DNA of 64,000 nt. Source: Paratinospora sagittata. Its lineage: Eukaryota > Streptophyta > Magnoliopsida > Ranunculales > Menispermaceae. How positions within the stretch are numbered: position 1 is the stretch's first letter; each line of letters starts with the position of its first letter. Of the stretch, positions 1-11,752 are shown in pieces. The DNA lies in NCBI GenBank assembly GCA_035771175.1, contig CM069593.1, forward strand, positions 20,675,956 to 20,739,955. The letters run 5' to 3'. The notes beneath the pieces were generated by a model that saw only the letters and a list, made by a program, of their open reading frames with translations, made no database searches and was not told where the DNA came from. Both the position numbers and the translations under genes were made by a program.

Positions 1-52
1 TCTTTTTTCTATACTTGTACCTGAAAAATTATTGTGAAAAGAAATGGGGATT

Positions 53-312
53 TGTTAGTAAAAACATCCAAAATCCTCCAATATCACAAATTTAATAAAT
101 AAAAGAACAATAGAGATTAACACTCACAACTCAAAGATACACGTGAAAAAATCCTAAAATCAATAGAGATTCCTCATTCTACACTAACATGATTTTCTTA
201 TTCAAATATAACTAGATCATAAAACACTTATTCATATTTAGAAAATACTTTTTAAATACATGTTTCATGTTTTAATACAACAAGAAATTCATGTTTGAGC
301 CAAAAGCCAATA
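53..312 (-). repeat. Internally deleted LTR, same family as 5435-6044
   Basis: This 260-bp block begins TGTTAG and ends CCAATA. It matches both ends of the LTR at 5435-6044, including the stretch around TTTAAATACATGTTTCATGTT and the run GAAATTCATGTTTGAGCC. About 350 bp of the middle of that LTR is missing. The flanks share GATT but no clean 5-bp duplication. Orientation is set by analogy with the longer copy. It is a decayed LTR remnant. Confidence 0.6.
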
Positions 313-2146
313 GATTTGACAAGAAATTTCTTGCCAACCAAACATTCTAATCTATGATTTTCTTAAAAAAAATCTCTAATTTGCTAAAAAAATCTTCATT
401 TTTTCAGATACGAAACACACCCAAAAGTCCTATTAGTTATCAAAAGCTGTCCAAATCTATCTTATAAAATCTTCCTTTTAACTTAGTACCATTTTGGGCC
501 AGTACTGCTTTGCCAATGTAGACTGTAGAAGTTCATTTGGATTACCAATAGAGTACTTATTGAAAGAAAGCTATAGCTTGTCTAAATTTCCTGAATTTGG
601 GAGGAATCTCAAAAGTTTCTATGCAATATGGTGATAATAAGAAATTGACTCAAAACTTTGGAAGTTGCATTTAGGATAATGTCTTCCACACAGCTACTAT
701 TCTTGTCCAGCCATCATGATTTCGGGGACTTTATATTAATTAAAAATATAATTCCCATAAAAACAATTCTATTAGAAAAACAATTTAACAATGTAGAACT
801 TAACATGTATATTTTTATATAATTTTACACATTTTTAGTGAATTAATAATAATCCAAATGGCGCTTAGTCTAATTATTAATAGGAAAAGTCATATCATCA
901 TCAATAATTGCTGATTAGTTTACTAATTTCTGCGTGCAATTAGTTTAAAATTAGCCCATTAAGAATCATTAATTAGTAAACACAGCTCATCAAACAAGCT
1001 TAATGCAAATTCATTACACTCATTGCAAGTTGTTTAAATGACCTAATGCAACAGATTGCTCAGCTAATTTTTATTCCTGATGATGAATTAGTATAATATA
1101 AAATGTATAGATTATTTCTAAACCATTTTTGTAATTACTTTAACCAAAAAAAGAATCTGGAAGAGAACATCAATTAAGAAAAATATTATGAAAAAAGGTG
1201 GAAAGCATCCATCAGAGTTATAAAATATATAATAATTAAGGAGTTAATTGAATCTAGAATTCATTAATTTATTAATTGAAAAAGGATTTAATTAAGTTGT
1301 TGGATCTAAATATCATGTAGCAAAAAACTCTGAAAAATTAATGACTTTATAATCATGGTAATTCACTAATTAAATAATCTTCGATACTTAAATTATTGAT
1401 TGCTATTAGTTAATGCTAGAACCAGTAAAAAGATAATAATAAATGATTGTCTGACAATTGATATTTAAGGAATCATTGCCGCCCAACCAATAGTAAAAAT
1501 GAATAAATTGATAACTGACAAATATAGTCAAATTATAGCTCAAATGACTATCATGGTTCATGTTCATCGATTATGTAACTCGAGCTACTTATCATAACAT
1601 ATGAATTCTTAACAGATGCGGGAACCCTCCATATCACATTTGTAGTTACATTAACGAGGATGTATTTAAGTGTATTAAAGTCATAAATTTAATGTGACTA
1701 ATGATTTGTAGCAATTTAAGACTCGTTTGGTGTGTGAAATAAGATATGATTATTTTTATAAAATTGAATTAGATTAGATTAAATAGGTTTAACAATTAAA
1801 AAAAAAAAATCCAAAACCCATTATAATAGGATGAAAATGGGAATGAGATTATTTTTTTATCTCATCCTAATCGACAGTCAAACATGAGTTTGAAACTATA
1901 AAAAATCTTATCACATTCAATGCCGCTGCGCACCAAACGAGGCTTTAGTGTGTTATTTTCAATCTCTTTTAGCTTTAGCATTACTCTAATTAAATAAGGA
2001 GGGATTTTCGCGGCATCATATTATAGTTTCAATATTTAAGTAAATATTTTTTAACTCTATATGGAACACCCAATAACTAAATTAAATTTTATTTCTATTT
2101 TTCTATTAGGGGACTTTAATACATATATACATACTAGCTATATATA
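313..2146. other. AT-rich intergenic, no gene seen
   Basis: No coding frame, RNA gene or clear repeat boundary was recognised here. The stretch is strongly AT-rich with many homopolymer runs. Confidence 0.5.
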
Positions 2147-2319
2147 TGGAAAATACTAATTAATCTAACTACATAAACTATAACTGCAATTACACTATTA
2201 ATACCTTTGAATATGTATGCATTACACATCTCAATGCATGTAATGAATAATCTAATGACATTAAAAATATAGTTGCAATTGTAATTGTATTTTTTTGTAG
2301 TTAGATTAACATTTTCTGC
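2147..2319. mobile_element. MITE-like element (same family as 15528-15850)
   Basis: The left end GGAAAATACTAATTAATCTA and the reverse complement of the right end, GCAGAAAATGTTAATCTAAC, form imperfect terminal inverted repeats that continue into ACTACA. The interior carries an inverted match to the element at 15528 around TTACACATCTCAATGCATGTA. There is no coding capacity. The size of about 170 bp and the inverted ends are typical of a non-autonomous DNA transposon. The superfamily is not clear because the target duplication cannot be fixed in the flanking TA-rich DNA. Confidence 0.5.
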
Positions 2320-2988
2320 TATGTATTTAGTTTACATGCATGTACATTGAGCGTGAATTGTTCTATTAGTTCTTAAAGTCTTAGTAAAATTTTATTATTT
2401 TCCCGACAAAAAAAAACATAATTATCTAAGTAATAGTACTAATATTTTCTTTTTTAGATAGATATATAAGAATAAGATAAAAATAAAAAACCATAGTGAA
2501 GAAGGACAAAATTGAAAACTTATTAAAATAATATTTTAAAATTAAATAATAGAGCTAACTGTATATGTTATAGAAGGATAGTTTTGAAATATTGACAAAA
2601 CTGGTTTCACTGTGATCAGCTTTCCAGTTTTTGGCAAGGAAGTACATATATATGTCTACAAGTATGAATACATATATTTTATATTAGTTTTCTTTCCATT
2701 TTTTCCTTTTTCTTTTTCAAAGAGTACCAATAATTATATATTAATAGGAATCATATACATTATTGGGCTTCCATTTCTATTTCTTTAATTTATTCAATCT
2801 ATAATGATGATTTGATGTGGAAGGTATTGACTTGTTAGGATATAATTAAACCATGCTAAATTAGAGGCAATCATGCTAAACTTGAATGAGTTATATATAA
2901 TAATGTTCAACATCATGTAGATGTAGCATGTGACATTTGTATCTCCATGTTCTACTGCCGAGGAAACCTGATGGCTTCTTTGACTAGA

Positions 2989-3027
<39 letters not shown>
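2989..3027. repeat. (CA)n(TA)n microsatellite
   Basis: An AC dinucleotide run of about 6 units passes directly into an AT run of about 13 units. A shorter CT/TA run follows at 3108-3133. Confidence 0.85.
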
Positions 3028-3554
3028 CAAATACACCAGTGATAGTGGGAAAAGGGTCCCATCTATCTGGCTAGTCTCTTCTAATACATAAAATTGTTGG
3101 ACTTTCTCTCTCTCTATATATATATATATATATGTGTGGGGGGGCTCTTATTAAATTAAAAAATATATAGTTGTTCAACAAAACGTGTTCTTTAATTTTA
3201 TATAGTTATCAGATAAACTCGGAAATCTTACAGAGCACCATAGGACACAAACTACCAACTAATTACGAAACCTGAACCCCTCGTAAAATTTAAAAAAATA
3301 AATGATAATTAAAGATAAACTGGAAGAAGAGAAAAATAAGAGAGATAGGGAGAGGTGGTACTAGGTTGCCGGCCATGAAGAGGGCATGTTGCCCCACTGA
3401 TCAAAAGATGGTAGTTTATACTATAATTATCAGCAACATATATCCAAGCAGAGAGTGACTTAGGTGACCTTGACGGCCACGATGCCATACCAGATTCAAT
3501 TTCTGCCTCTCTCTTCTTCTTCTTCTTTCTTCTTTTTTTTTTTTTTTTTTTTAT

Positions 3555-3991
3555 AGGTTAGGGGTACTAGGGATACCCATTAGTCTCTTAAAGTACGACC
3601 ACAAGCACTTAAGAACCCTATTGTGTGAGTGGGGAGGTCCAAACTCAGGTTTTATGTCATAGTAAAACCTTATGTCCCTCAACTCCGCCTTTTTTTTTTT
3701 TTTAAAGGTTAGGGGTACTAGGATACCCATTAGTCTCTTAAAGTACGACCACAAGCACTTAAGAACCCTATTGTGTGAGTGGGGAGGTCCAAACTCAGGT
3801 TTTATGTCATAGTAAAACCTTATGTCCCTCAACTCCGCCTTTTTTTTTTTTTTTAAAGGTTAGGGGTACTAGGGATACCCATTAGTCCCTTAAAGTACGA
3901 CCACAAGCACTTAAGAACCCTATTGTGTGAGTGGGGAGGTCCAAACTCAGGTTTTATGTCATAGTAAAACCTTATGTCCCTCAACTCCGCC
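3555..3991 (-). repeat. Trimer of a 135-bp poly(A)-tailed unit
   Basis: Three nearly identical units lie head to tail at 3555-3689, 3706-3839 and 3857-3991. Read on the minus strand each starts GGCGGAGTTGAGGGACATAA and ends in CCCCTAACC followed by a run of about 12 to 20 A. The copies differ only by a few single-base changes and a 1-bp gap. The tail after every unit suggests a retroposon-like unit amplified in tandem. No coding function was recognised; the minus-strand reading frame through the units is a by-product of the repeat. Confidence 0.8.
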
Positions 3992-5429
3992 ACTCAGTAT
4001 ACCCTAATGTTAGGTAATGCCTCCACTTTTGAGGGAAGTGGTTTTAATTAAATGACAAGATGTGACAAATTATTTAAGCATCAATATGTTAGAAATCACT
4101 TAATAAATAGAAACCCAACAATAATATACATCAAGCTATCATTAATAATATTCTCCTTCAAATGTAGCCCCATCAAAGCTGAGATTAAGGAAATATAGAA
4201 AAAGATTAGGCAATATCAATTATGCAAATCAAGAAATGCAAGCACTAACAATTAATGAGACTTAGCCAAGACCTTTTACAACATCAATGCCCTAATATCA
4301 TGTCAGAAATCACTTCACTGAAAAACTCTAACTGATAGATGAAGATTCAACAATGTATATCAAATTATCGTTACAAGAAAAAAGAAAAAACTTAAAAAAT
4401 GCTTCTTATTATATTGTTTGAAGCCCTCTTTTTATTTTAGATGAATATTAATGGTGATTTTTTTAAGGAAAAAAGAAGTATGTGTATATTAATATGAATA
4501 GGAGATACATATGCACAAATATACAGGAGGGACCCCAAGGCAACAAAGGGTACCAACCAACAAACCAAAAAAGGAGGATCAACTATAGAAACCTCTTGGA
4601 ACCCAAGAACCAAATGGTGAGTTTATTGCTATCAAGCTCCATCTTCACATAACATAGCAAATGAAACCATTCAAGCAATATGTAGTGGTACCTAAGACTG
4701 ACTTTAACCGTAAAAATCCCAGGATCAAATCTAATCTTCATCATATAGAGAAAGCTTAATGCGAAGTATGAGACTTAAATGGCTCACTTGTGGCGTCCGT
4801 CGTTCAAGCCATCAAGCAGGACTAAGGGATTAATTGATCAAAGCTTTGATACCATCAATTCCTAAAAGCAAATGAAGAACTTCTGTAATTATATTTAAAT
4901 AGAAAGACTAAATAATAACTTTTTAACAAGAATTTTCTAATGATATTAACATGAATACTATGTGAGATATTGATGATTATATAAACAACATTAAATGAAA
5001 GATCATGGTTTTTAATAAAGCGAACCAGTAATAAAGGAAGGTGAGGTCTTAATTAGCTGCTTAGACTATGGAATGCATGCATTTTTTGTGATTGGGACAG
5101 AGGATTGTGGAAGACAAGGTGCGGGGTACACCACCTTCCACAGGATCGCTTAAAGCAGATTTTCCTACGCTGTACGGCTGCGGCACACCTGGAAAAAGAA
5201 TATAGAAATTATTTGTTTCTTTATTATTTTTATTATTACGTTTTTTCAAATTTGTTACACTACTTTCATATCGCTCTCATATAAGTGGATAAATATTACC
5301 CTTAGTTTTTTTTTTCACTCGTTATCATGTTATATAACCACGTCCGCATACTATACAAGTTATCCAGTTTTTCAAGTTACCTATGGTCTGCTAAACCATT
5401 AAAAACTATTAAAAACCATTAAAGAACAA
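3992..5429. other. Intergenic, no gene seen
   Basis: AT-rich sequence. Around 4850 the plus strand reads GCTTTGATACCA, the reverse complement of a tRNA-Met-like primer site, which hints at old LTR-element debris but with no adjoining LTR edge. A GC-richer patch at 5060-5200 has a short open minus frame that I do not recognise. Confidence 0.4.
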
Positions 5430-5434
5430 AATAT

Positions 5435-6044
5435 TGTTAGGAAAAACATCCAAAACACTCTTCAATTTTACAGATTCAATCAACAAAAGAATAATAGAGA
5501 TCAACATCCACAACTCAAAGATATACGTGGAACAACCCCAGAATCAGAAAAAAAGCCACAGACAAAAATAATCTACTATCAATTAACAAGTACCTCAGAT
5601 GAATTAAATACATCAAATATTTCTACACTAAATAGTATACAGATATGAGACATTGATAAAGAAGAACAATAGAAAGAGATTATAAAGAAGAACAATAAAA
5701 AGAGATTAATATTATAACTTCAACCGCATCACCCGCACAAGTTTTAAACTTTACACTTTTTCACAAAACTTTTAAGGACCACGCTCCACCTTCTTCTAGA
5801 TCTCACTCACTAGTTGAAATGATCAATAAACAATTAGAGACCTCCTATATATAGACTTTCTAACTACAATATTTAGAAACCTTGACCAACAAGGATTCCT
5901 CATTTTACACTAAATAGTTTCTTTATTCAAATACAACTAGATTATAAAACATTTATTCATATTTAAAAAGTCCTAATTATTTTTTAAATACATGTTTCAT
6001 GTTCTAAAATAACAAGAAATTCATGTTTGAGCCAAAATCCAACA
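5435..6044 (-). mobile_element. Solo LTR, copia-like
   Basis: The 610-bp block runs from TGTTAGGAAAAACATCC to GAGCCAAAATCCAACA, so it has TG...CA ends. It is flanked by a perfect 5-bp direct repeat AATAT at 5430-5434 and 6045-6049. No internal domain or second LTR adjoins it, so it is a recombination-derived solo LTR. On the minus strand a TATA-like CTATATATAGGAGG precedes a GTTCCACGTATAT motif of the kind seen in the R/U5 part of plant copia LTRs, which sets the orientation. A deleted sibling lies at 53-312. Confidence 0.8.
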
Positions 6045-6341
6045 AATATTTCATTACCCCTTGATTTTCTTGGTGAGCTTTTTGAGACTTATCATTAGTA
6101 TATAATTAATGAAACTTTGGTTTTGTTAAATTTGCAAAATCTAGAGCTTCGGTGATATTTATACTTGATATAAAGAGAAACACCACTTTTCAAACAATAA
6201 TAGAATAATTTCTTTCTTTTTTGTTTTATCTTAAAAGTAAAGCAGCTATGAAATAAAAAAATGAGGTCCTGAAATTAACATTATCTTTTTGTATCTTGTA
6301 TTCATGAGTAGCAATTAATGAAGTACTGAAAATGTAAACTA

Positions 6342-6494
6342 CTTTACCAACGGGTTCGCTCCGGACTGAGTCCCAAAGATCTTATTTATATAAAAGTTTT
6401 TTTTTTTTTGAAACATATCTTTATATAGAGATCTACCTTTCGAGAGGATTAGTCCTATACCCAAGGGCGTGGGATACCTCGTGGAACAAAAAAA
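6342..6494 (+). mobile_element. Short poly(A)-tailed retroposon with 13-bp TSD
   Basis: An insert of about 153 bp is bounded by the exact direct repeat AAAATGTAAACTA at 6329-6341 and 6495-6507. It ends in an A run directly before the right repeat, the hallmark of target-primed reverse transcription. Near its start it has GGGTTCGCTCC, close to a pol III B box, but no A box is visible, so it may be a 5'-truncated SINE. It matches no family that I can name. Confidence 0.7.
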
Positions 6495-6507
6495 AAAATG
6501 TAAACTA

Positions 6508-7350
6508 AATCTTTATTATAACTAGAGAAAATCACAAGTTATTATGTATAATCAAACAAATCTCAGGATTAAACATTAGTAGACCAACACATATCCTTTG
6601 CCTTTTAATATTCACTCCCGGCAGCAGTTAAGGTTTTATTAATGTGTCTTAGGTTAACCTGCGTTTGGCTTTTAGGTTCTAGCATCTGGGTCAGGTTCCC
6701 TACATTTGTTTATTTTCTTTTATTAGAATTTTCTATTTACCTCTTTGAAAAATTATATTTAATAATAGCTACTGCCTAAAATCTAAAGATTGAAAACTAA
6801 GGATATATGTAATTACTTTTACACTTCTTGGGCTGTTAAATCTAATCATACAAGAATTAATAGTTGCATCATTGCAAGAAATTGATGGACGACCCTTTGG
6901 CTTATGAGAGCGGAGTTCAGATTTTTTACTTTAAAGATAATAGATATATGACAATGTTTGTTACCAGTGACGGATCTAAACCTTTAATCTTAGGAGGGAC
7001 GTGAAGTAAAAATATATAACATAACATAGTTTATAAATAGTTTTTCTAAAATGTTGGGGGAACGAATAATAATAACTTATTAATTTTTTTTTATAACATA
7101 ATATAGTTATAAATGAGTTTTCTAAAATGTTAGAAGGCGGTTGCCTCCCCCTCCCCTCAAGGATCCACCACTGTTTGTCATTAATAAAAATTATGCATGA
7201 CAGTAAACTGAAAAAAATGAATATGGTTCTACTTGACTTTGAGTTGATATGCCACATTTTTAATCAGAAATATAATTTAATATAACTGATAATCTAATAT
7301 ATTAATTTTTTAATCTACATTATAGAAATAGTAAATAACTAAATATGATT
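6508..7350. other. Intergenic, no gene seen
   Basis: AT-rich sequence. A local duplication near 7005-7135 repeats a stretch around TATAACATAATATAGTT and TTTTCTAAAATGTT. Nothing coding was recognised. Confidence 0.4.
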
Positions 7351-8320
7351 TGTAACACCCCGCAATTTTAATTAAATATATACGTTGAAGTACGCGTATA
7401 TCGAGATGTATAATGTACGTATTTTATACGTATGAGCTAAATATACGCGTGAGAATACACGTATTTAGCTAAATATACGCGTGTATGAAAATAAATAAAA
7501 TTATTAAATAAAGAATATGAGTTGTATTAGTTGAAGTGAGTTGAATTAAATTGATTACTTTATGGGGTTGGTTAATGAAATATGAGGATTGAAGTATGAT
7601 TTAATGAATTAATGAATAGTATGATTGAATGAATGAAAATAAAAGTTGATGGGAGAGTTGGTTAATTATTGAGATGAGGAGCGTTGGATCATTGTTTTAT
7701 ATAAATATCATCTCTCAAACATCTCTTTCAATGTTGAATAAACAACAAAATAATAAAATAGAGATCTTTTATTTGACTATATGTTTCAACGTGTAAAAGT
7801 GGAAGGATAAGATATACATTAGCATATTATTTCATTTTTTTTTATTTCATTCTCACACCTCATTCTCCATTTTCTCTCACCTTTTTCTTATTCTCTCAAC
7901 TTCTCTCTCACACGTTAAACAAAACAAAAAAAAACTAATAGAAAGGGGTGGAAGGAAAGAAAAGTCTGCAGAAAGAAGAACGAGCAGACAGAGAGAAGAA
8001 GCAGAGAGAAGAAGGAGGAGAAGGAAAGGGGAAACGCGGAATTCGAGTCCAATCGAGCCTCGCGGTAAGTGATTTTCACGCTATTTCTTCGTGAAATTAC
8101 TATCTAAGCTAGATGTAACGATTCTAGCGGACTAATTTTGACTGTGGGAGTCGTTTTACGGCATTTTGACAAATTGGGGTTTTGACCCCAACGTGAATGA
8201 AAACCCGCTAGGAAGCTAGAAAAATGCTTCCTGGACTGTTAGAAACCCAAATATGTGGTTAGATTCAATTCTATGATTTTGGAGCCGTTGAACAATTTTA
8301 ATACAATTTACATCTTTCGG

Positions 8321-8500
8321 ATGAATAGTAAAAATGAATAGTAAATAGTAAAAGTGAATAGTGAATAGTGAATAGTAAATGTGAATAGTAAATATAAATA
8401 GTAAATGTAAATAGTAAATATAAATAGTAAATGTGAATAGTAATAATGAATAGTGAATAGTAAAATAGTAAAAAGTGAATAGTAAAAAAAATGAATAGTC
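8321..8500. repeat. GAATAGTAAAT minisatellite in gypsy LTR
   Basis: About 180 bp made of variants of GAATAGT(A/G)AA(A/T), with unit lengths of roughly 7 to 13 bases. It lies inside the LTR and produces a spurious low-complexity minus frame rich in Tyr, Phe and Ile. Confidence 0.8.
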
Positions 8501-8893
8501 TTTGAACAATGAGTTGATATTTTAGTAGCTACCGAAATGGTAAATGATGATTCTCATGATAATTTATGGTCATTTCAGTGTTTAAATTGAGAGCTTAAGG
8601 GCATGGATAAACGCTCTTGAGGAAGCCCTATTGTTGCTCGATTTTAGCAGTTGAATTAGAAAACCCGTGTAACCACTGTGAGTATAGTTTTCTTGATTTG
8701 GTTCTTGTATGGCATTGTACGCATATAAACTGTTTGATTGTACGCATGTGATATTATATATAAGGCATTGAGTTTTATGGATCATGTAAACTGATTTTAG
8801 CATTGGAGTTTGTAATGATGAGGCTTTGCGATTCCTCATTGTCATTTCGTTAGGTCTGTCCTAAAAAGGGTTGCGATCCTTGAAATGACTGTT

Positions 8894-9094
8894 AATTGGG
8901 TAATGAGATGTTGTGGCTACCTTGTAACGGCCATACAAGGGTTAGACCCGCTCTCGTGCCTTGCGGAGGAGGGAGATTGTGCATGATGTTATTGAATTGG
9001 GTCATGAGAAGTTGTGTCTACCTTGTACGACCATACAAGGGTTAGACCCGCTCTCTAGCCTTGCGGAGGAGGGAGATTGTGCATTATGTTATTG
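8894..9094. repeat. Tandem pair of 101-bp units in gypsy LTR
   Basis: Two adjoining units (8894-8994 and 8995-9094) both read AATTGGGT(A/C)ATGAGA and continue through CATACAAGGGTTAGACCCGC to GGGAGATTGTGCAT. They differ at scattered positions. They lie within the long LTR. Confidence 0.8.
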
Positions 9095-9695
9095 AAAATC
9101 ATGAAATTTATGATGTTGACATGTACAATATATTCATTGAATGATGCATGTGTTGCATAAATGTTTGAAATGATTTTAAATGTCATATTTCTCTAAATGT
9201 ATATAATTGCCATCTCAAGAATTATATTCACTGAGCTGTTGTTTGCTCACCCCATTTCCTCCAATCTTTCAGGTATTGAGTCGAAGGGAAAAGAAACTTG
9301 TCTGGTATGTGTATGTATGCTTGGAGGAAATAAATTCCATTTACGTTATTTTGATATGTATAATTATCACACACTATATATATGTAATATCACCTAGATG
9401 GGTTGTGTGGTAAGATTATATAATGTTTGGGATGATGAAATGAGATGATCATAGATATTTATCAGGTGAGAATTTAATTTGTGGAATGACTGGAATGAAT
9501 GTGAGTGGAATGATTATCTATATTGGATTTGATTTGTGGTATAGGAAAAAAAAAATTATTATGTACATTTTGGGAAGGTTTGTGAGAGTACGTGAAGGCT
9601 GACAGTGTATTATATACTGTATATGGGTTTGTACAATGTATAGTACGCTGTGCCGGTCATGACGTCAGCCTACGTCAGGGGCGTCGTGACAATAT

Positions 9696-9708
9696 TGGTA
9701 TCAGAGCC
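9696..9708 (+). other. Primer binding site, tRNA-iMet type
   Basis: TGGTATCAGAGCC starts four bases after the LTR end and is complementary to the 3' end of plant initiator tRNA-Met, the usual minus-strand primer of plant LTR retrotransposons. Confidence 0.8.
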
Positions 9709-11050
9709 TAAGTTTAAAATTCTTAAAAAGATAAAAGCTTTATGATATTATGATTGTTTGTATGGGTATACATATGGGTAGTCCTATTATGTGGAGCCAA
9801 ATCCAATAGGTTATCTTGACTGAGAATCACCTGTGTCGGTGAATTTCAGATTTGGAAACGAATAGTCAAGATTAACAATGGAAATTGCTGATCACGAAAG
9901 GATCAGAAGGCTGAAAGAAAAAGAATTGGATGTAAGCAAGTGATAAGAAATTATATAACTCATATATGGTTACGAACTACCCAACAACACTGAAATGCAC
10001 AGCTTACGAGCTTGTGGCAAAGTTGCAATGTGAGAAAGATAGAAGCTTGAACCATTGATAGCTGATGTGGATGCTAATGGTGTGAGTACTTCTATAAAAA
10101 CATATATAGTTAAGACTGAAGTAAACATAAATAAATAGAATGTCTCAAAAATAAGCCAGATGAAATGAAAAGATGTGAAAGGTATGGAAACTTTCAAGAG
10201 AAGAGACTCTCATATCTTAACTAGCAGTCTGATAGTAGACGGAATAAAGAATTTGCGACTTTGAGTGGAGACCATCTTAGAGAATGATTAAGTCCCTGAA
10301 AATGATATTTTATTGAAAGAACCACGTTGACGTCTAACACCTTTCGATATTTTGAAAATGACGTTGACTGTGAGCCTATGTTAAAAAATAACGTTGATAC
10401 CCAATATATCTTTAACATTACTCTTTATTAAACTTCCAATCAACATTTTTATTCATCGTCCTAATTAATCTTTTATTACATAGTTGCATTTAAAATTATA
10501 AAGGGTAATTTGGTATTAAGAAATGAAAACACCCAACCTTCTTTAACACCTTTATTACATGTGCACCACTTCTAATGCTATGAATGAATAATGATAGTAG
10601 ACATGAGTTTTCGCCATTGATTATGCAAATTCTCTCATATTAGGGCCGCCTAGCCAATTAAAAATTTTAAATTATATTCTTAGATCATCCAAATTATAGA
10701 TCCCTTGGGATTAATTAACCAAATTATATTATTTCTAATACAAACATATATTCTATATGGGTTAATCCTATGTGCAAGTAAGGGCGGCTTCCACCATATA
10801 TTAATTAATTATCTCATTAAATGCGCCATGTATATTAAGTTTGTCAAGCAATTAGAGTCCTATACACTCACATCTATTTTTAATCTATTTTATTCAATAC
10901 ATTAAATTAATTAAATAGTAGGTCAATTAGCTAAAAAAAAAATATCAGTTGCATGTTATATAAAATAAAATAATATAATATATATACAATAAAAAAAAAA
11001 AAACCTAAAAACCACAAGCCCATAAGAAGCTGCGTTGTCTGTGGACTATG
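9709..11050. other. Decayed element leader and intergenic DNA
   Basis: The first roughly 700 bp are probably the remains of the gypsy internal leader, but I see no gag or pol frame. From about 10440 the sequence is plain AT-rich intergenic DNA. Confidence 0.35.
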
Positions 11051-11052
11051 GT

Positions 11053-11059
11053 ATATATA
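11053..11059 (+). promoter_or_regulatory. Candidate TATA box of the MIR172 primary transcript
   Basis: TATATAA lies about 560 bp upstream of the miR172 hairpin and is followed by pyrimidine-rich sequence (CTCCACTACTCTTCCC) suited to a 5' leader. The link to the hairpin is inferred from position only. Confidence 0.4.
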
Positions 11060-11614
11060 AGCACATATACATCACTGATATTACCTCCACTACTCTTCCC
11101 GTGTAGCTTTCTCTCTTTGTTGCTTTCTTTCTCGCTATTAATGGCCGTTAGGGTGAAAATTTCCGATCTTAGATGGAAAATCTCGAGTTCCAGTGTTTTT
11201 ATTTTCGTTGATCTTTCTTTAGGTTTTCAATCTTCTGTTCATCTTTGCAGAAGATAAGGGTTTTAAGATTATCCATTTATAGGAGATGAAAACTGTTGAT
11301 CTAGTCACCGGAATCTGTCGCGGAAATTCTCTTTTTTTCATAGTTTTCACCGGAACTTGATCCGAGAAATCTGACACTCACCGCCTGAAATCTAAAATCT
11401 GCTAAAAAATGAAAAAAAATCAGTCGTATCGTATGTTGATTCGATCTCTTTCGCAGACGATCTGAGAGGAATAGAGAAAATAGAGGATTTTTTGTTTTCT
11501 TTGTGTTTTATTTAGAACTGTAGATATTTTTCCTTTTAATGATTGAACCACTAGAAATCCGCCACGTCGTTAGCGCTAGTGTGCGTCGATGTGCATGGAT
11601 GGATTGATTGACAG

Positions 11615-11752
11615 TCGTTGTTTTCTGGTGTAGCATCATCAAGATTCACATGCAACGCACGGTGGTGATGATGATGCCATTTAATTATCTGATCTGCACC
11701 GAATTTGAGATATGAGAATCTTGATGATGCTGCATCGGCAATAACCGACTTA
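11615..11752 (+). ncRNA. MIR172: microRNA172 precursor hairpin
   Basis: The 3' arm at 11715-11735 carries the 21-nt mature miR172 of the a/b type: it starts AGAATCTTGATG and ends GCTGCAT. The 5' arm at 11630-11650 carries the star strand, starting GTAGCATCATCAAG. Fifteen bases in a row (GCATCATCAAGATTC) pair perfectly between the arms, with pairing continuing on both sides through one G-U pair. The loop of about 64 nt contains GGTGGTGATGATGATGCC. In known plants miR172 represses AP2-type transcription factors (AP2, TOE, SMZ) and promotes flowering and phase change. Boundaries of the primary transcript are not resolved. Confidence 0.95.
11715..11735 (+). ncRNA. miR172: Mature miR172 (a/b type)
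   Basis: A 21-nt stretch beginning with A and ending GCTGCAT. The 3' terminal T distinguishes it from the c/d form, which ends in G, and the initial A from the e form, which starts with G. Confidence 0.93.

Larger units (their letters stand above)
7351..9691 (+). mobile_element. Long LTR of a Ty3/gypsy-type retrotransposon
   Basis: The block starts TGTAACACCCCG and ends CGTCGTGACA, and is followed after four bases by a tRNA-Met primer site. This is the layout of a plus-strand 5' LTR, here about 2.34 kb, a size common in plant gypsy lineages. A TATA-like TTTATATAAAT lies near 7696. Inside are a minisatellite of GAATAGTAAAT-type units (8321-8500) and a tandem pair of 101-bp units (8894-9094). 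CGCGGTAAGT near 8061 looks like a splice donor. No matching 3' LTR or pol domain is in the window, so only the 5' end survives here. Confidence 0.75.

Noticed and set aside
3551..3832. 93-residue minus-strand frame over the trimeric repeat
   Set aside because: It is the repeat unit translated twice through a poly(A) tract, not a protein gene.
8216..8509. 97-residue minus-strand frame rich in Tyr and Phe
   Set aside because: Low-complexity translation of the LTR minisatellite.
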